A DNA stretch of 64,000 nucleotides from Sphingomonas sp. R647 (GTDB taxonomy: Bacteria; Pseudomonadota; Alphaproteobacteria; Sphingomonadales; Sphingomonadaceae): positions 552,070 through 616,069 of the forward strand of contig NZ_JAIQXT010000003.1 in NCBI RefSeq assembly GCF_020177055.1, read 5' to 3'. A program made the translations under genes and the position numbers. The notes under the pieces are model-generated. The model ran no database searches and was not told the DNA's origin. It saw only the letters and a program-made list of their open reading frames with translations. Of the stretch, positions 17,204-27,947 are shown one piece after another; the first letter of the stretch is position 1, and every line of letters begins with the position of its first letter.

Positions 17204-17677
17204 CTATACAAAAAGCTGGCTGATCCATTCGGCGATGAGGGCGGGCTTGTCCTGCCCCTCGATCTCGATGGTGAATTCGACGGTCTGCTGCCACTGGCCG
17301 GCACGCTTCTCGATCAGTTCGAGCGTCTTGAAGCGGCCGCGTACCCGGCTGCCAGAGCGTACCGGGGTGAGGAAACGCACTTTGTTGCCGCCATAGTTGA
17401 CGCCCATTTTCAGCCCGTCGATCCGGGGCTGGGGCGTCTTCTGGCTGAGCAGTGGCATCAGCGAGAGGGTGAGGAAGCCGTGTGCGATGGTGCCGCCGAA
17501 CGGGGTCATTGCGGCCTTGGCCGGATCGACATGGATGAACTGGTGATCGCCGGTCGCGTCGGCGAACTTGTCGATCATCTCCTGCGATACGGTGACCCAA
17601 TCGGACACGCGCTCCTCGCCTGCCAGCGCTGCAAGCTGCTGGATGGTGACGCTGTCCTGCGTGTCGGTATCGGCCAT
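17204..17677 (-). CDS. MaoC-like (R)-specific enoyl-CoA hydratase
   Basis: 157-residue hot-dog fold protein. [15 protein letters not shown] carries the catalytic Asp44 and His49 of (R)-hydratases (PhaJ type), followed by [15 protein letters not shown], the second diagnostic block. It would hydrate 2-enoyl-CoA to (R)-3-hydroxyacyl-CoA. Start ATG at 17677 ([10 protein letters not shown]); a 14-residue longer frame is less likely. With the adjacent thiolase it forms a two-gene fatty-acid/acyl-CoA operon, which could also feed PHA synthesis. Confidence 0.9.
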   Translation of the reverse strand: MADTDTQDSVTIQQLAALAGEERVSDWVTVSQEMIDKFADATGDHQFIHVDPAKAAMTPFGGTIAHGFLTLSLMPLLSQKTPQPRIDGLKMGVNYGGNKVRFLTPVRSGSRVRGRFKTLELIEKRAGQWQQTVEFTIEIEGQDKPALIAEWISQLFV

Positions 17678-17760
17678 GACAAATCCCTGCGGCAAGCCCT
17701 TAGCCGCATCTAGGGGCAAGCGCGGCGCGGGGCAAGTGGGGCCTACTGGAAATGCGAAAT

Positions 17761-17787
17761 CCCCGACTTCCGTAAGGGAAGCCGGGG
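17761..17787 (-). terminator. Hairpin after the mscS gene
   Basis: CCCCGACTTCC, GTAA loop, GGGAAGCCGGGG: an almost perfect GC-rich hairpin between mscS and the downstream MaoC gene. The T-tract on the minus strand is weak (ATTTCGCATTT), so efficiency is uncertain. Confidence 0.55.
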
Positions 17788-17834
17788 AGGTCGCGCCAAA
17801 CCCGATCTTCTAAAACGACATTAAGCGCGGCGAA

Positions 17835-19028
17835 TCAGCGTTCGCCGTCCTCCTTGTCCACGCGTCGCACCGGCTGCACGTCGGGATAGGGCATGATCAG
17901 CTTGCCGCTGGGGTCCGCGGTGTAGGCGGTCTGGGTGGGGTAGGGGATCGAGATGCCTTCTGCGGCGAAGCGACGCAGGATGCCGATGATGACCTTGTCT
18001 CGCACCTTGTGTGCGGTCGGCCAGTCGTCGCCGGGAATGTCGAACCACAGGAAGAAGTCGACCGAGCTGGCGCCCAGACCCTCGAAGCTGGCACGCGCGA
18101 TCGTGCCGCCTGCCTCTTCAACGATGCCGGTGAGCATGGCCGGAAGCGCCTCGAGCTGTTCGGGCGGGGTTTCATAGGCAACGCCGATCGGCAGCTTGAC
18201 GCGGACATGCTCGCGGTTGGAGATGTTCTGGATCTCCTTGTCGAGCAGCTGCTTGTTGGCGATGATCCGCACTTCGCCGTCGAACGAGCGCACGCGGGTC
18301 GATTTAAGGCCGATCTCTTCGACCACGCCGACGGTCTGGTCGTAGGTTACCTTGTCGCCCCGGCGGAATGGCTTGTCGAAGATGATCGCAAGCGCGGCAA
18401 ACAGGTCGGCGAAGATGCCCTGCGCCGCAAGACCGATGGCGATGCCGCCGACGCCAAGACCTGCGACCAGGCCGGTGACATTGACGCCGAGATTGTCGAG
18501 CACCACCACCAGGGCGATCGCGAACAGCGCGACGGTGACCAGCAGGCGGATCAGGCCGAGCGCGGAGAGCAGCGCCTCACCATGGTAGTTCTCGGCCGCC
18601 GTCTTGCGCTCGATCGCGCCGAGAATGACCTCGCGCGCCCAGATCGCCGCCTGGAACACCGCGGCAAGGGTGAACAGGAAGTCGATCGTCTTGGCGAGCA
18701 TCTCCGGAGGCATGGCATAGCCGGACACCAGCTTGGCCGAGGTCATGATGATGAAGAAGTTGCCGGTCCGCGACACCGCGCGGCCGATGATCGTGCCCCA
18801 GCCGGCCGGGCCGACTGAACGATCGCACAGCTTCATCCCCCAGCGCCGCAATCCGTGCAGCGCGAAGAAGATGCCTGCGGCGATGGCCGCGGCGATCAGG
18901 ATCTGGAGCCAGTGGGTCTGGAACCACCATATGGCGTCGGTAAAGAAGGCGCGGGTCTGTGCCTCCAGCGCATCGCTGGTGTTGGAGGCGGCGTCCTGCG
19001 CAGCGGCAGTCGTGTTGGCAACGGTCAT
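17835..19028 (-). CDS. mscS: Small-conductance mechanosensitive channel family protein
   Basis: 397-residue inner-membrane channel of the MscS family that releases solutes on hypo-osmotic shock. A soluble N-terminus (1-35) is followed by about four transmembrane segments, then the pore-lining helix GLVAGLGVGGIAIGLAAQGIFADLF with the Gly/Ala pattern of TM3, and the beta-domain IFDKPFRRGDKV ... GVVEEIGLKSTRVRSFDG. Start ATG at 19028. It begins 17 bases after the stop of the topoisomerase IB gene, so the two share a transcript driven by the stress-type promoter at 20.1 kb. Confidence 0.93.
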   Translation of the reverse strand: MTVANTTAAAQDAASNTSDALEAQTRAFFTDAIWWFQTHWLQILIAAAIAAGIFFALHGLRRWGMKLCDRSVGPAGWGTIIGRAVSRTGNFFIIMTSAKLVSGYAMPPEMLAKTIDFLFTLAAVFQAAIWAREVILGAIERKTAAENYHGEALLSALGLIRLLVTVALFAIALVVVLDNLGVNVTGLVAGLGVGGIAIGLAAQGIFADLFAALAIIFDKPFRRGDKVTYDQTVGVVEEIGLKSTRVRSFDGEVRIIANKQLLDKEIQNISNREHVRVKLPIGVAYETPPEQLEALPAMLTGIVEEAGGTIARASFEGLGASSVDFFLWFDIPGDDWPTAHKVRDKVIIGILRRFAAEGISIPYPTQTAYTADPSGKLIMPYPDVQPVRRVDKEDGER

Positions 19029-19045
19029 GTGTGGAGTCTTGTCCT

Positions 19046-20053
19046 TCAGGCGGCTTTGGCGGTAATCCCGCCAGTCTCGAGAAAGGCGATCAGCCCCCGC
19101 TCGGCGCGGGACAGGTAGCGCGTGGTGCGCGGGAGCGCGAGGGCGTCGCGGAATGCGACCTGAGCGTCGCGGTCGCGGGCGAGTTCGATCAGATCGGGGT
19201 GGACATAGGATTTGCGCGCGATCGCCGGGGTATTGCCCAGCGCTGCGGTCACCGGCTCCAGCAATGTCTTCAGCCCGACATGGGTATCAGCAGTAGCGAG
19301 CGTGTCGAACGCGATCACGCTCGCGCCCCAGGTGCGGAAATGCTTGGCGGTGAAATCGTCCCCCATCGCGTCGCGGATATAGGCGTTGACGTCGCTGGAC
19401 GTGACGGGATGCGCCACACCGGCATCGTCGAGCCAGCCGAACAGATGCTGACCGGGCAGGTCCTGGCACTTTTTGACGAAGCCGATCAGGCTGCCGTCGG
19501 TAATCCGCAGCACGCGGGTCCGGCCGGATTTGGCGCGATATTGCAGCTTGAGGCTGCGCCCCTCCAGTTTGGCGTGGCGGCGGCGCAGTGTCGTCGCGCC
19601 GAAGCTCTTGTTCGCCTTGGCATAGCCCTCATTCCCGACGCGGACATGGCCAAGGTCGAGCAGGCGGACGACGGCGGCGACCGCGCGGTCACGGGTCAGG
19701 GCGCGCTTGCGCAGATCCACCTCGATCTTGGCGCGCAGGCGGGAAAGGCGTTGGCCGAAGCTGGCGCAGCGGTCGTACTTCGCCGCCTCCTGCGCGGCGC
19801 GGAAATCGGGGTGGTAGCGATATTGCTTGCGGCCGCGGGCATCGATCCCGGTCGCCTGCAAATGGCCGTCAGCGTGCGGGCAATACCATGCGTCGATATA
19901 GGCCGGGGGCAGGGCGATGGCGTTCAGCCGGTCGATCTCGTCGCGATTGGTGATGCGCTTGCCGTCCGCATCCCAATAGCCCCATCCCCCGCGCACCGCC
20001 CGTCGGGTGATGCCGGGTGTTCCATCGTCGCAATATCGCAATTTGCCGCTCAT
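19046..20053 (-). CDS. DNA topoisomerase IB (poxvirus-like)
   Basis: 335-residue type IB topoisomerase that relaxes supercoils through a 3'-phosphotyrosyl intermediate. The active site is complete by eye: Arg138 in GHVRVGNEGY, Lys175 in YRAKSG, Arg240 with KHFRTWG, and the nucleophile Tyr283 in ARKSYVHPDLIE. The N-terminal region (1-80) is the small DNA-clamp domain. Start ATG at 20053, with GAGGG upstream; the long in-frame extension lies across the divergent PfpI gene. In bacteria such enzymes are often stress-linked, which agrees with the upstream EcfG-like promoter. Confidence 0.93.
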   Translation of the reverse strand: MSGKLRYCDDGTPGITRRAVRGGWGYWDADGKRITNRDEIDRLNAIALPPAYIDAWYCPHADGHLQATGIDARGRKQYRYHPDFRAAQEAAKYDRCASFGQRLSRLRAKIEVDLRKRALTRDRAVAAVVRLLDLGHVRVGNEGYAKANKSFGATTLRRRHAKLEGRSLKLQYRAKSGRTRVLRITDGSLIGFVKKCQDLPGQHLFGWLDDAGVAHPVTSSDVNAYIRDAMGDDFTAKHFRTWGASVIAFDTLATADTHVGLKTLLEPVTAALGNTPAIARKSYVHPDLIELARDRDAQVAFRDALALPRTTRYLSRAERGLIAFLETGGITAKAA

Positions 20054-20075
20054 TTCGCCCTCGTCATGGCGGATC

Positions 20076-20100
20076 AATGCGCATCCCGCCGCATCGTTCC
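20076..20100 (-). promoter_or_regulatory. EcfG-type general stress promoter (topoisomerase IB-mscS)
   Basis: On the minus strand GGAAC (20100-20096), 16 bases, then CATT (20079-20076); the alphaproteobacterial EcfG consensus is GGAAC-N16/17-CGTT. One mismatch in the -10. The expected start point is about 12-16 bases upstream of the topoisomerase ATG at 20053. Confidence 0.55.
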
Positions 20101-20125
20101 GGAACCGCGTCGCACCTGACCTGTT
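20101..20125 (+). promoter_or_regulatory. EcfG-type general stress promoter (PfpI gene)
   Basis: GGAAC (20101-20105), 16 bases, TGTT (20122-20125), one mismatch to the EcfG consensus. It abuts the opposing promoter so that the two -35 boxes form the palindrome GTTCCGGAAC. The gene start is at 20153, about 20 bases after the expected transcription start. Confidence 0.6.
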
Positions 20126-20152
20126 GAGGGGGCAACCCCATGAGGAGATAGA

Positions 20153-20707
20153 ATGATGACCGAGCTTTCCCAGGCACGCGTGCTGATGATCGCAACCGAC
20201 GGGTTCGAGGATTCCGAACTGATGAAGCCGCGCCAGGCACTGCTCGACGCGGGCGTTCAGGTGACGCTGGCGTCGCTGAAGATGGACCCGATCACGGGCG
20301 AGAGTGGTGGAGAGAAGGGCGAGAGCATCACGCCCGACACGCTGGTCACCGACGTGGATAGCGAGGATTTCGACGCGCTGGTGCTGCCGGGCGGCGTCCA
20401 CAATCCCGACACGCTGCGAATGGACGACACCACCATCGGCCTGATCCAGGAGTTCTTCGATGATGGGAAGACCGTCGCCGCGATCTGCCACGCCCCATGG
20501 CTGCTGATCGAAGCCGATATCGTGGACGGCAAGCGCGCGACGAGCTGGCCGAGCCTGCGCACTGATCTGGAAAATGCCGGTGCGACGGTGGTGGATGAAG
20601 AGGTCGTCGTGGACGGCAATCTGATCACCAGCCGCAATCCCGACGACATCCCGGCGTTCATCAATGCGATCAAGGCGGCGTTGACCAAAGAGACTGCGGA
20701 CGCCTGA
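20153..20707 (+). CDS. PfpI/DJ-1 family stress protein
   Basis: 184 residues of the type 1 glutamine amidotransferase-like PfpI/YhbO family, proteins linked to repair of glycated or carbonyl-damaged molecules and general stress survival. Glu19 (DGFEDSEL), Cys112 and His113 (AAICHAPWLL) form the catalytic site; LVLPGGVHNPDTLRM is also diagnostic. Two tandem ATGs; 20153 or 20156 both fit the AGGAG at about 20143. A strong terminator follows. Its promoter region is shared divergently with topoisomerase IB-mscS. Confidence 0.92.
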   Translation: MMTELSQARVLMIATDGFEDSELMKPRQALLDAGVQVTLASLKMDPITGESGGEKGESITPDTLVTDVDSEDFDALVLPGGVHNPDTLRMDDTTIGLIQEFFDDGKTVAAICHAPWLLIEADIVDGKRATSWPSLRTDLENAGATVVDEEVVVDGNLITSRNPDDIPAFINAIKAALTKETADA

Positions 20708-20714
20708 ACCGATC

Positions 20715-20745
20715 AAGCCCCTCCCGAGCATGGGAGGGGCTTTTT
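20715..20745 (+). terminator. Intrinsic terminator after the PfpI gene
   Basis: AAGCCCCTCCC (20715-20725), 6-base loop, GGGAGGGGCTT (20732-20742) with a T-run to 20745: a textbook intrinsic terminator, 8 bases after the PfpI stop. Confidence 0.93.
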
Positions 20746-20791
20746 AACGTTCGACGCGCATATCTTCCGGCACATCGCCGGAGTCCTTCCC

Positions 20792-21724
20792 ATGCGCCTT
20801 TTCGCCCTCGCCGCTGCCTTGCTCTCCACCACCGCCCCGGCGCTGCCGCAGGGGCAAGATGCGCCATTTAAGATCGAAGAGACCGGCCAGTCCTTCTCGA
20901 GCCTGCAGGAAGCGGTGACGGCGATCGGCGAACGCCGCGGCACCATCCGTATCGCGCCGGGCCGCTATGGCGAGTGCGCGGTGCAGGAGGCGGGCGACAT
21001 CACCTATGTCGCACAGGTGCCCGGCAAATCGGTGTTCGACCGGGCAATCTGTGAGGGCAAGGCGACGCTCGTCTTGCGCGGGCGCGGCGCGAAGGTGGAC
21101 GGCATCGTGTTCATGCGCACGCTGGTCGAGGATGGGAATGGCGCCGGCATTCGGCTGGAGACGGGCAACCTCCACGTCACCAACGCGATGTTTATTGACG
21201 GCCAGTGCGGCATCCTGACCGCCAGCGATCCGCGCGGGAGCATCGTTGTCGAGCGTTCGACCTTCGCGGGTCTGGGCAAGGATCCGACCGGCAATGGCGC
21301 GCATGCGATCTATGTCGGCAATTATGGGAGCCTGAAGGTCGTTGAATCGCGGTTCGAGCGCGGCACTGGCGGGCATTATGTGAAGGTGCGGGCGCCAAGG
21401 GTCGAAATCCTCAACTCCAGCTTCGACGACAGCCTTGGCCGCAACACCAATTACGCGATCGACCTGTCGAACGGCGCATCGGGCCGCATCGCAGGCAATG
21501 CGTTCGAGCAGGGGCCGGCGAAGGACAACTACGGCACCATGATCGCGGTTGCGCCCGAGGGCGTAAAGCACAGTTCCGCCGGGCTGGTGATCGAGGGCAA
21601 CAAGGCGTGGCTGTCGCCCGGGTTCAAGGAATCGACGACGTTCGTGGGGAACTGGTCGCGGGATGCCGTGACGGTGCGCAACAATGATCTGGCGGATCGG
21701 ATTGCGGTGATGGCGCGACGTTAG
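20792..21724 (+). CDS. Exported parallel beta-helix protein
   Basis: 310 residues. Signal peptide (MRLFALAAALLSTTAPALPQ), then short repeated beta-strand rungs with Gly/Asn turns (GKATLVLRGRGAKVDGIVF, NLHVTNAMFIDGQCGILTA, SIVVERSTFAGLG, SLKVVESRFERG, VEILNSSFDDSL), the pattern of right-handed parallel beta-helix (PbH1) proteins. Members include polysaccharide lyases and epimerases, but I see no specific catalytic signature, so activity is not assigned. It has its own ATG shortly after the PfpI terminator and ends 6 bases before a convergent gene. Periplasmic or secreted, perhaps carbohydrate-related. Confidence 0.8.
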   Translation: MRLFALAAALLSTTAPALPQGQDAPFKIEETGQSFSSLQEAVTAIGERRGTIRIAPGRYGECAVQEAGDITYVAQVPGKSVFDRAICEGKATLVLRGRGAKVDGIVFMRTLVEDGNGAGIRLETGNLHVTNAMFIDGQCGILTASDPRGSIVVERSTFAGLGKDPTGNGAHAIYVGNYGSLKVVESRFERGTGGHYVKVRAPRVEILNSSFDDSLGRNTNYAIDLSNGASGRIAGNAFEQGPAKDNYGTMIAVAPEGVKHSSAGLVIEGNKAWLSPGFKESTTFVGNWSRDAVTVRNNDLADRIAVMARR

Positions 21725-21730
21725 GTCAGT

Positions 21731-22090
21731 TTAGCGGCCGCAGACCATCCGGAACGCGGGGTCCTTTGCGGGGTTCGGGATTTTCTGACGCGGGCGTTTC
21801 GCGACCGGGAAGACGCGTTCACGCACGAGCTTGCCGCGCGCGAGCAGGCGCTGGCCGCGCAGTTCGGTGACCCCAGCGGCGCAGTCCATGGCGACGGTGC
21901 CGATGATCGTCCCTTCCATGCCGAGCGCAGTGGTGCGGGTCCGGAAGACGCGCCATTTCCCCTCACGCTTGATCCCCGCGGTATCGATCGACAGCGAGGC
22001 ATTGGCGGCGCCGGGGACCGGCTTCCACGTCTGCGCGTCGGCGGGCAGGGCGAAGGCGATGACGCCAAGGGCCATGGCAGCGCGAATCAT
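21731..22090 (-). CDS. Small exported protein, surface-adhesin-E-like, member 2 of the acnA operon
   Basis: 119 residues: signal peptide ([20 protein letters not shown]) and a compact domain with SLSIDTAGIKREGKWRVFRTR, MDCAAGV and a terminal CGR. The order of a 'SIDTAGIKR.GK.R.' strand, a conserved Cys in the middle and a Cys at the end matches small proteins annotated as surface-adhesin protein E-like, but that is recall. The start ATG overlaps the stop of the preceding gene (ATGA at 22087-22090), so translation is coupled. It shares layout with the neighbour at 22087, which may be a diverged paralogue. Confidence 0.7.
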   Translation of the reverse strand: MIRAAMALGVIAFALPADAQTWKPVPGAANASLSIDTAGIKREGKWRVFRTRTTALGMEGTIIGTVAMDCAAGVTELRGQRLLARGKLVRERVFPVAKRPRQKIPNPAKDPAFRMVCGR

Positions 22091-22451
22091 TTAAGTGGCT
22101 TTCCGTCACATACGAAGTCGATCAGTTTACGCATGAACGCGTCATCGGGATCGACTGGTTCGCGGTTTTCCGGCGCTATGTCTGTCGCCTTGCCCGATTT
22201 TGCCTCGGTCAGGCGGATCATCATTGCGTGACGCGTCGTGCACGAGACCGACAGGTCGATGTAAACGTCGCTGGTCGCCGGGGTTTCGGCGGTGTCGAGC
22301 AGGCGGATCACCTTCTCTCCGCCCTCATCCCTCACGCTGGTCGGATCGACGAAGACCGGCGCCTGCCCCTTGGTCTCGAATTTGATCCATGGCGCTCCCG
22401 GATCGCGGTCGAGGCAAAGCCCGGCCGCGAACAACGGGAGCGCCATGCAGA

Positions 22452-22455
<4 letters not shown>
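22087..22455 (-). CDS. Small exported protein, member 1 coupled to acnA
   Basis: 122 residues with a short hydrophobic N-terminus ([14 protein letters not shown]) that could be a signal peptide, then [48 protein letters not shown] and a C-terminal FVCDGKPLK. Domain order resembles the following gene ([11 protein letters not shown] vs SIDTAGIKREG; central Cys; C-terminal Cys). ATG at 22455 overlaps the acnA stop (ATGA), and the second ATG at 22446 is possible. Being coupled to a TCA-cycle gene is unexpected for an exported protein; function unknown. Confidence 0.7.
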
Positions 22456-25124
<2,669 letters not shown>

Positions 25125-25317
25125 GTGCGGGTCCCTTTCCCTGTTCTGTTGACGCCGGGCGTCACGGGGAGGCGGCAAAATGCCGCACGAGCGCGCCGGT
25201 GTGCGAATGCGAAGATTCGCGTGGCCGATAGCAGGGAGGGGGCGTGGGGGGAAGGGGAGGGGGTGTGGGGAGGGGTGGGGAATTTGTTGGGGGGTATAAG
25301 GGGAGCTGAGGTTTGGC

Positions 25318-25485
25318 ATTCCTCCCCTGAGCTTGCTCAGGGGAGGGGGACCGCGCCCGAAGGGCGTGGTGGAGGGGCGGCCGCGTAGACGGCCGTGAGC
25401 AGCTCGGCAAAATTCCGCCGTCTTCGCGGCGGCCCCTCCACCATGCTTCGCATGGTCCCCCTCCCCTGCTGCGCAGGGGAGGAAT
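25318..25485. repeat. Long palindromic repeat, family A (copy 1)
   Basis: 168-bp element with perfect 12-bp terminal inverted repeats (ATTCCTCCCCTG at 25318-25329, complement at 25474-25485) and nested internal palindromes (GGCCGCGTAGACGGCC, CATGCTTCGCATG). It shares several blocks, including GCAGCTCGGCAA, with the copy at 52036. With the promoter that follows it, it fills most of the 407-bp gene-free stretch between acnA and the toxin-antitoxin pair; the remaining 25125-25317 is G-rich (several GGGG runs) with no gene seen. Confidence 0.8.
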
Positions 25486-25496
25486 TGGGTGCCGTA

Positions 25497-25525
25497 TTGA
25501 CATTGTATATACACTTTACTAGCTT
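25497..25525 (+). promoter_or_regulatory. TacAT promoter with embedded operator palindrome
   Basis: A consensus -35 TTGACA (25497-25502) is followed after 17 bases by TAGCTT, a weak -10. The spacer holds a perfect 10-bp palindrome TGTATATACA (25504-25513), a plausible binding site for the antitoxin. The predicted start of transcription is close to the ATG at 25532 and there is no Shine-Dalgarno, so the antitoxin mRNA may be leaderless. Confidence 0.55.
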
Positions 25526-25531
25526 TCTTGC

Positions 25532-25837
25532 ATGACGAAGCACGCCCCCATCGACCCGCCGGGCCGCTCTGCCGAGGCCAAGGGCAGCATCAACCTGCGC
25601 ATCGAGGCGCAGACGCGCGCGTTGATCGACGAGGCGGCGGCGGTGCTGGGGAAGACGCGGACCGAGTTCATGGTGGACAGCGCGCGGGCGCAGGCGATCG
25701 ACGTGCTGCTGGACCAGCGGCTGTTTGCGCTGGATGCGGCGCGCTATGATGCGTTTGTCGATGCGCTCGACAATCCGCCTGCGCCGGGGCCGAAGCTGCG
25801 CGCGCTGTTGCGGCGCAAGCCGGCATGGGAAGGCTGA
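25532..25837 (+). CDS. TacA-type antitoxin (DUF1778, ribbon-helix-helix)
   Basis: 101 residues. The segment [36 protein letters not shown] (about 20-55) is the DUF1778 ribbon-helix-helix DNA-binding domain; the C-terminus ([20 protein letters not shown]) is the disordered toxin-binding tail with the P-L-LL pattern of TacA antitoxins. Dimers would repress the operon and neutralise the acetyltransferase toxin encoded 12 bases downstream. The ATG at 25532 has no ribosome site but sits at the end of a good promoter. Confidence 0.9.
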   Translation: MTKHAPIDPPGRSAEAKGSINLRIEAQTRALIDEAAAVLGKTRTEFMVDSARAQAIDVLLDQRLFALDAARYDAFVDALDNPPAPGPKLRALLRRKPAWEG

Positions 25838-25849
25838 GCGGTCCTCGCG

Positions 25850-26344
25850 ATGGCGTTGGCAGCTCCGGTTCCATTGAATGCGGGCCATGATCTGAGCCGG
25901 TTCGATTGCGGCGAACCCGCACTGAACGACTGGCTGCAGCACCGCGCGCTGGACAATGAGAGCCGGTTTTCGCGCAGCTATGTCGTTTGCGACGGCGATC
26001 GGGTGGTCGCCTATTTCTGTATTTCGGCGGGGTCGGTGGCGCGGGCGGCGGTGCCGGGCAAGCTGCGGCGCAATGCGCCCAATTTCGTGCCGGTGTCGGT
26101 GATTGGGCGGCTGGCGGTCGATCGCGACTATGCCGGGCGCGGGATCGGGGCGGACATGCTGGCCGACGCTCTGCGCCGGATCGCGGTGGCGTCGCAGAGC
26201 ATCGGGATCGGGGCGGTGATGGTGCAGGCGAAGAGTGAGGCGGCGCGGGGGTTTTACCTGCGCTGCGCGGAGTTTCTGGAGTTTCCGGAGGAGAGTCGGA
26301 CGTTGTTTCTGCCGATTGAGACTGTGGTGGGGGCGTTTGGGTGA
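25850..26344 (+). CDS. TacT-type GNAT acetyltransferase toxin
   Basis: 164 residues of the GNAT toxin family that acetylates charged tRNAs and blocks translation. It begins with the family's LSRFDCGEPALNDWLQHRA (about 15-33), followed by VIGRLAVDRDYAGRGIGADML, which contains the acetyl-CoA-binding R/Q-x-x-G-x-G/A (GRGIG, about 100-105), and QAKSEAARGFYLRCAEFLEF with the conserved Tyr. Preceded 12 bases upstream by the TacA-type antitoxin gene; together they form a complete type II module. All expected motifs are intact, so it is probably active. Confidence 0.92.
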   Translation: MALAAPVPLNAGHDLSRFDCGEPALNDWLQHRALDNESRFSRSYVVCDGDRVVAYFCISAGSVARAAVPGKLRRNAPNFVPVSVIGRLAVDRDYAGRGIGADMLADALRRIAVASQSIGIGAVMVQAKSEAARGFYLRCAEFLEFPEESRTLFLPIETVVGAFG

Positions 26345-26417
26345 GGTGGGCACTTGCCGGGATGGGCGGGTTGCCTTGCCTGTCGAGCTCGCGCTAGATG
26401 AAACGAGGGGGTGGTCG

Positions 26418-26972
26418 ATGGGCGTTAGATTATCTTGTCTGTGTGTTTTATTCAGCGGATCGATTTTTCTGATTGATCCGGCGATTGCCCAGCAAGACGT
26501 CGCTATTCCAGATCCGGAGACAGTAGAAGTCCCCATTTTGGTAGGGGGACGTGATCCCAAGGTTGTTCAATCCGGATGGAAGAACTTTTATTTCTACAAG
26601 CCGGGTGTGATTTATAAAGAAGCGTATCTCGATCTATTCGAATGTTACAAATTTCTACCGGCCTATGGATACGGAAATATGCTTCCGCTCTTTGTTCACT
26701 GGAACGGCAGGCAGGGAGTGGATCGCGGGCAGTCGGCTTTTGCTGGAAGCGACAGTTTAATTGGCGGCCTTGTATCAAAGTCGCTTGATCGGCGCGCGCG
26801 GTTATCGCGGATGCGCCGATGCATGGAGCCACGCGGATATAAGCGATATCCAGTTGCGGAGGCGACATGGGAGAAGATCATTGACGGATACTCGCTGAAG
26901 TCGATCGCGATCCAAGCGAAGATCGCTGCGATGGGCGCACCAGATGCAGAGCCCCTTCCGGAGTCCAAGTGA
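26418..26972 (+). CDS. Exported orphan protein, AT-richer codon use
   Basis: 184 residues with a signal peptide (VRLSCLCVLFSGSIFLIDPAIAQ) and a mature part rich in aromatics (GWKNFYFYKPGVIYKEAYLDLFECYKF at about 53-79). Not recognised. Two Cys (in FECYKF and MRRCMEP) could form a disulphide in the periplasm. Codon use is visibly less GC-rich than in surrounding genes. Start ATG at 26418 (MGVRLSCLCVL). The next gene overlaps by one base (TGATG), so the two are an operon. Located right after the toxin-antitoxin pair, in a stretch that looks accessory. Confidence 0.7.
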   Translation: MGVRLSCLCVLFSGSIFLIDPAIAQQDVAIPDPETVEVPILVGGRDPKVVQSGWKNFYFYKPGVIYKEAYLDLFECYKFLPAYGYGNMLPLFVHWNGRQGVDRGQSAFAGSDSLIGGLVSKSLDRRARLSRMRRCMEPRGYKRYPVAEATWEKIIDGYSLKSIAIQAKIAAMGAPDAEPLPESK

Positions 26973-27868
26973 TGCGGTTTCTCACGTTGCTCTTTGCAGC
27001 ATTTCTGGTCGCGCCTGTTGCAGCGGCAAAAGATCGTTCGGTTCATATGCGGCCGGTCACACCTGAGACCCTGTCCAGCGTCAGCAGCGACAAGGCGTAC
27101 ATCCTGTTTCGGACGCATCGTCCGAAAGGCGTGCATAGTCACGAACCCATCTTCTTGCGAGTTCCTACGGATGCAGAGGTGAGCGCGTATCTCGCAGTCA
27201 AGGAAAAGACTTTTCAGGATTGGAAGCCGAAGTGGGTCGAGAATTACAACAAAGCCAAATTGAAGGGCGAGAAAGATCGGGAATCGAGCTTTTCCGGGGT
27301 CTGGGCTAAGCCGACGATCGAGAATCTATTTCTGTATTGGCTCGACGGTTCGAATGTGGAGCATATTCCGCACAAAAACTTGATCGCGCAGGATGGGGTT
27401 GATCGGACATATCTGGTCGAGGTTCCGGCCGCCCAGTACGTGTTGTACGGTGTGACGTTGGGCGCTGGTTTCGAATCCGGTCTGCATGTTTGCTTCTGTC
27501 TGGGAACGGTGGGGTTTGAAGCAAAGGCAGGCGAGATTGTCGATCTGGGCTTTCTGCTCTTCGATCAGGCCAAGACCAAGTCGGTCATTCCTGAATTGGC
27601 GAGTGAAACCGGATTCGGGCCGAGCAGTGATGGCTTTTTGTATCTCGCGGCTGGCACTGTGCGTCCAGTGCGGACCGGCGACAGCGTTCCCGCTGGACTA
27701 AGCGGGAGGAAAATTGTCCCCGCAGATTATCACGCCGTTGGGAAGTTCTTCCACCCCGGTGCGGGGCTTATCAACCGTCTAGTACCTGTTCCAGGTGTCC
27801 TTGGATATGACGGTGGCAGAGTGATCGATGTGAAAACCGGTAAAGTGGCAATCGATCGGATCGATTAA
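26972..27868 (+). CDS. Exported orphan protein, second of an operon
   Basis: 298 residues: signal peptide (MRFLTLLFAAFLVAPVAAA) and a mature domain with SSDKAYILFRTHRPKG, PIFLRVPTDAEVSAYLA and LHVCFCLGTVGFEAKAGEIVDLGF; the last block resembles the strand-turn pattern of proteins that store a DUF-type beta domain, but no family was recognised. Start ATG at 26972, overlapping the previous stop as TGATG (a GTG at 26969 is also possible). Less GC-rich codons than neighbours, as in the upstream partner. Probably periplasmic or outer-membrane associated; function unknown. Confidence 0.7.
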   Translation: MRFLTLLFAAFLVAPVAAAKDRSVHMRPVTPETLSSVSSDKAYILFRTHRPKGVHSHEPIFLRVPTDAEVSAYLAVKEKTFQDWKPKWVENYNKAKLKGEKDRESSFSGVWAKPTIENLFLYWLDGSNVEHIPHKNLIAQDGVDRTYLVEVPAAQYVLYGVTLGAGFESGLHVCFCLGTVGFEAKAGEIVDLGFLLFDQAKTKSVIPELASETGFGPSSDGFLYLAAGTVRPVRTGDSVPAGLSGRKIVPADYHAVGKFFHPGAGLINRLVPVPGVLGYDGGRVIDVKTGKVAIDRID

Positions 27869-27947
27869 TCTGTTCCCAAAATGTTCTTTCCTACAAGCCC
27901 CGTCGCGTATAACTGGTTTCCCCTCAACGTGACGGACGGGGTGGGGG

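Noticed and set aside
25125..25514. Upstream extension of acnA through the family A repeat
   Set aside because: The canonical N-terminus [10 protein letters not shown] has its own ribosome site at 25124, and the extension is repeat-derived.
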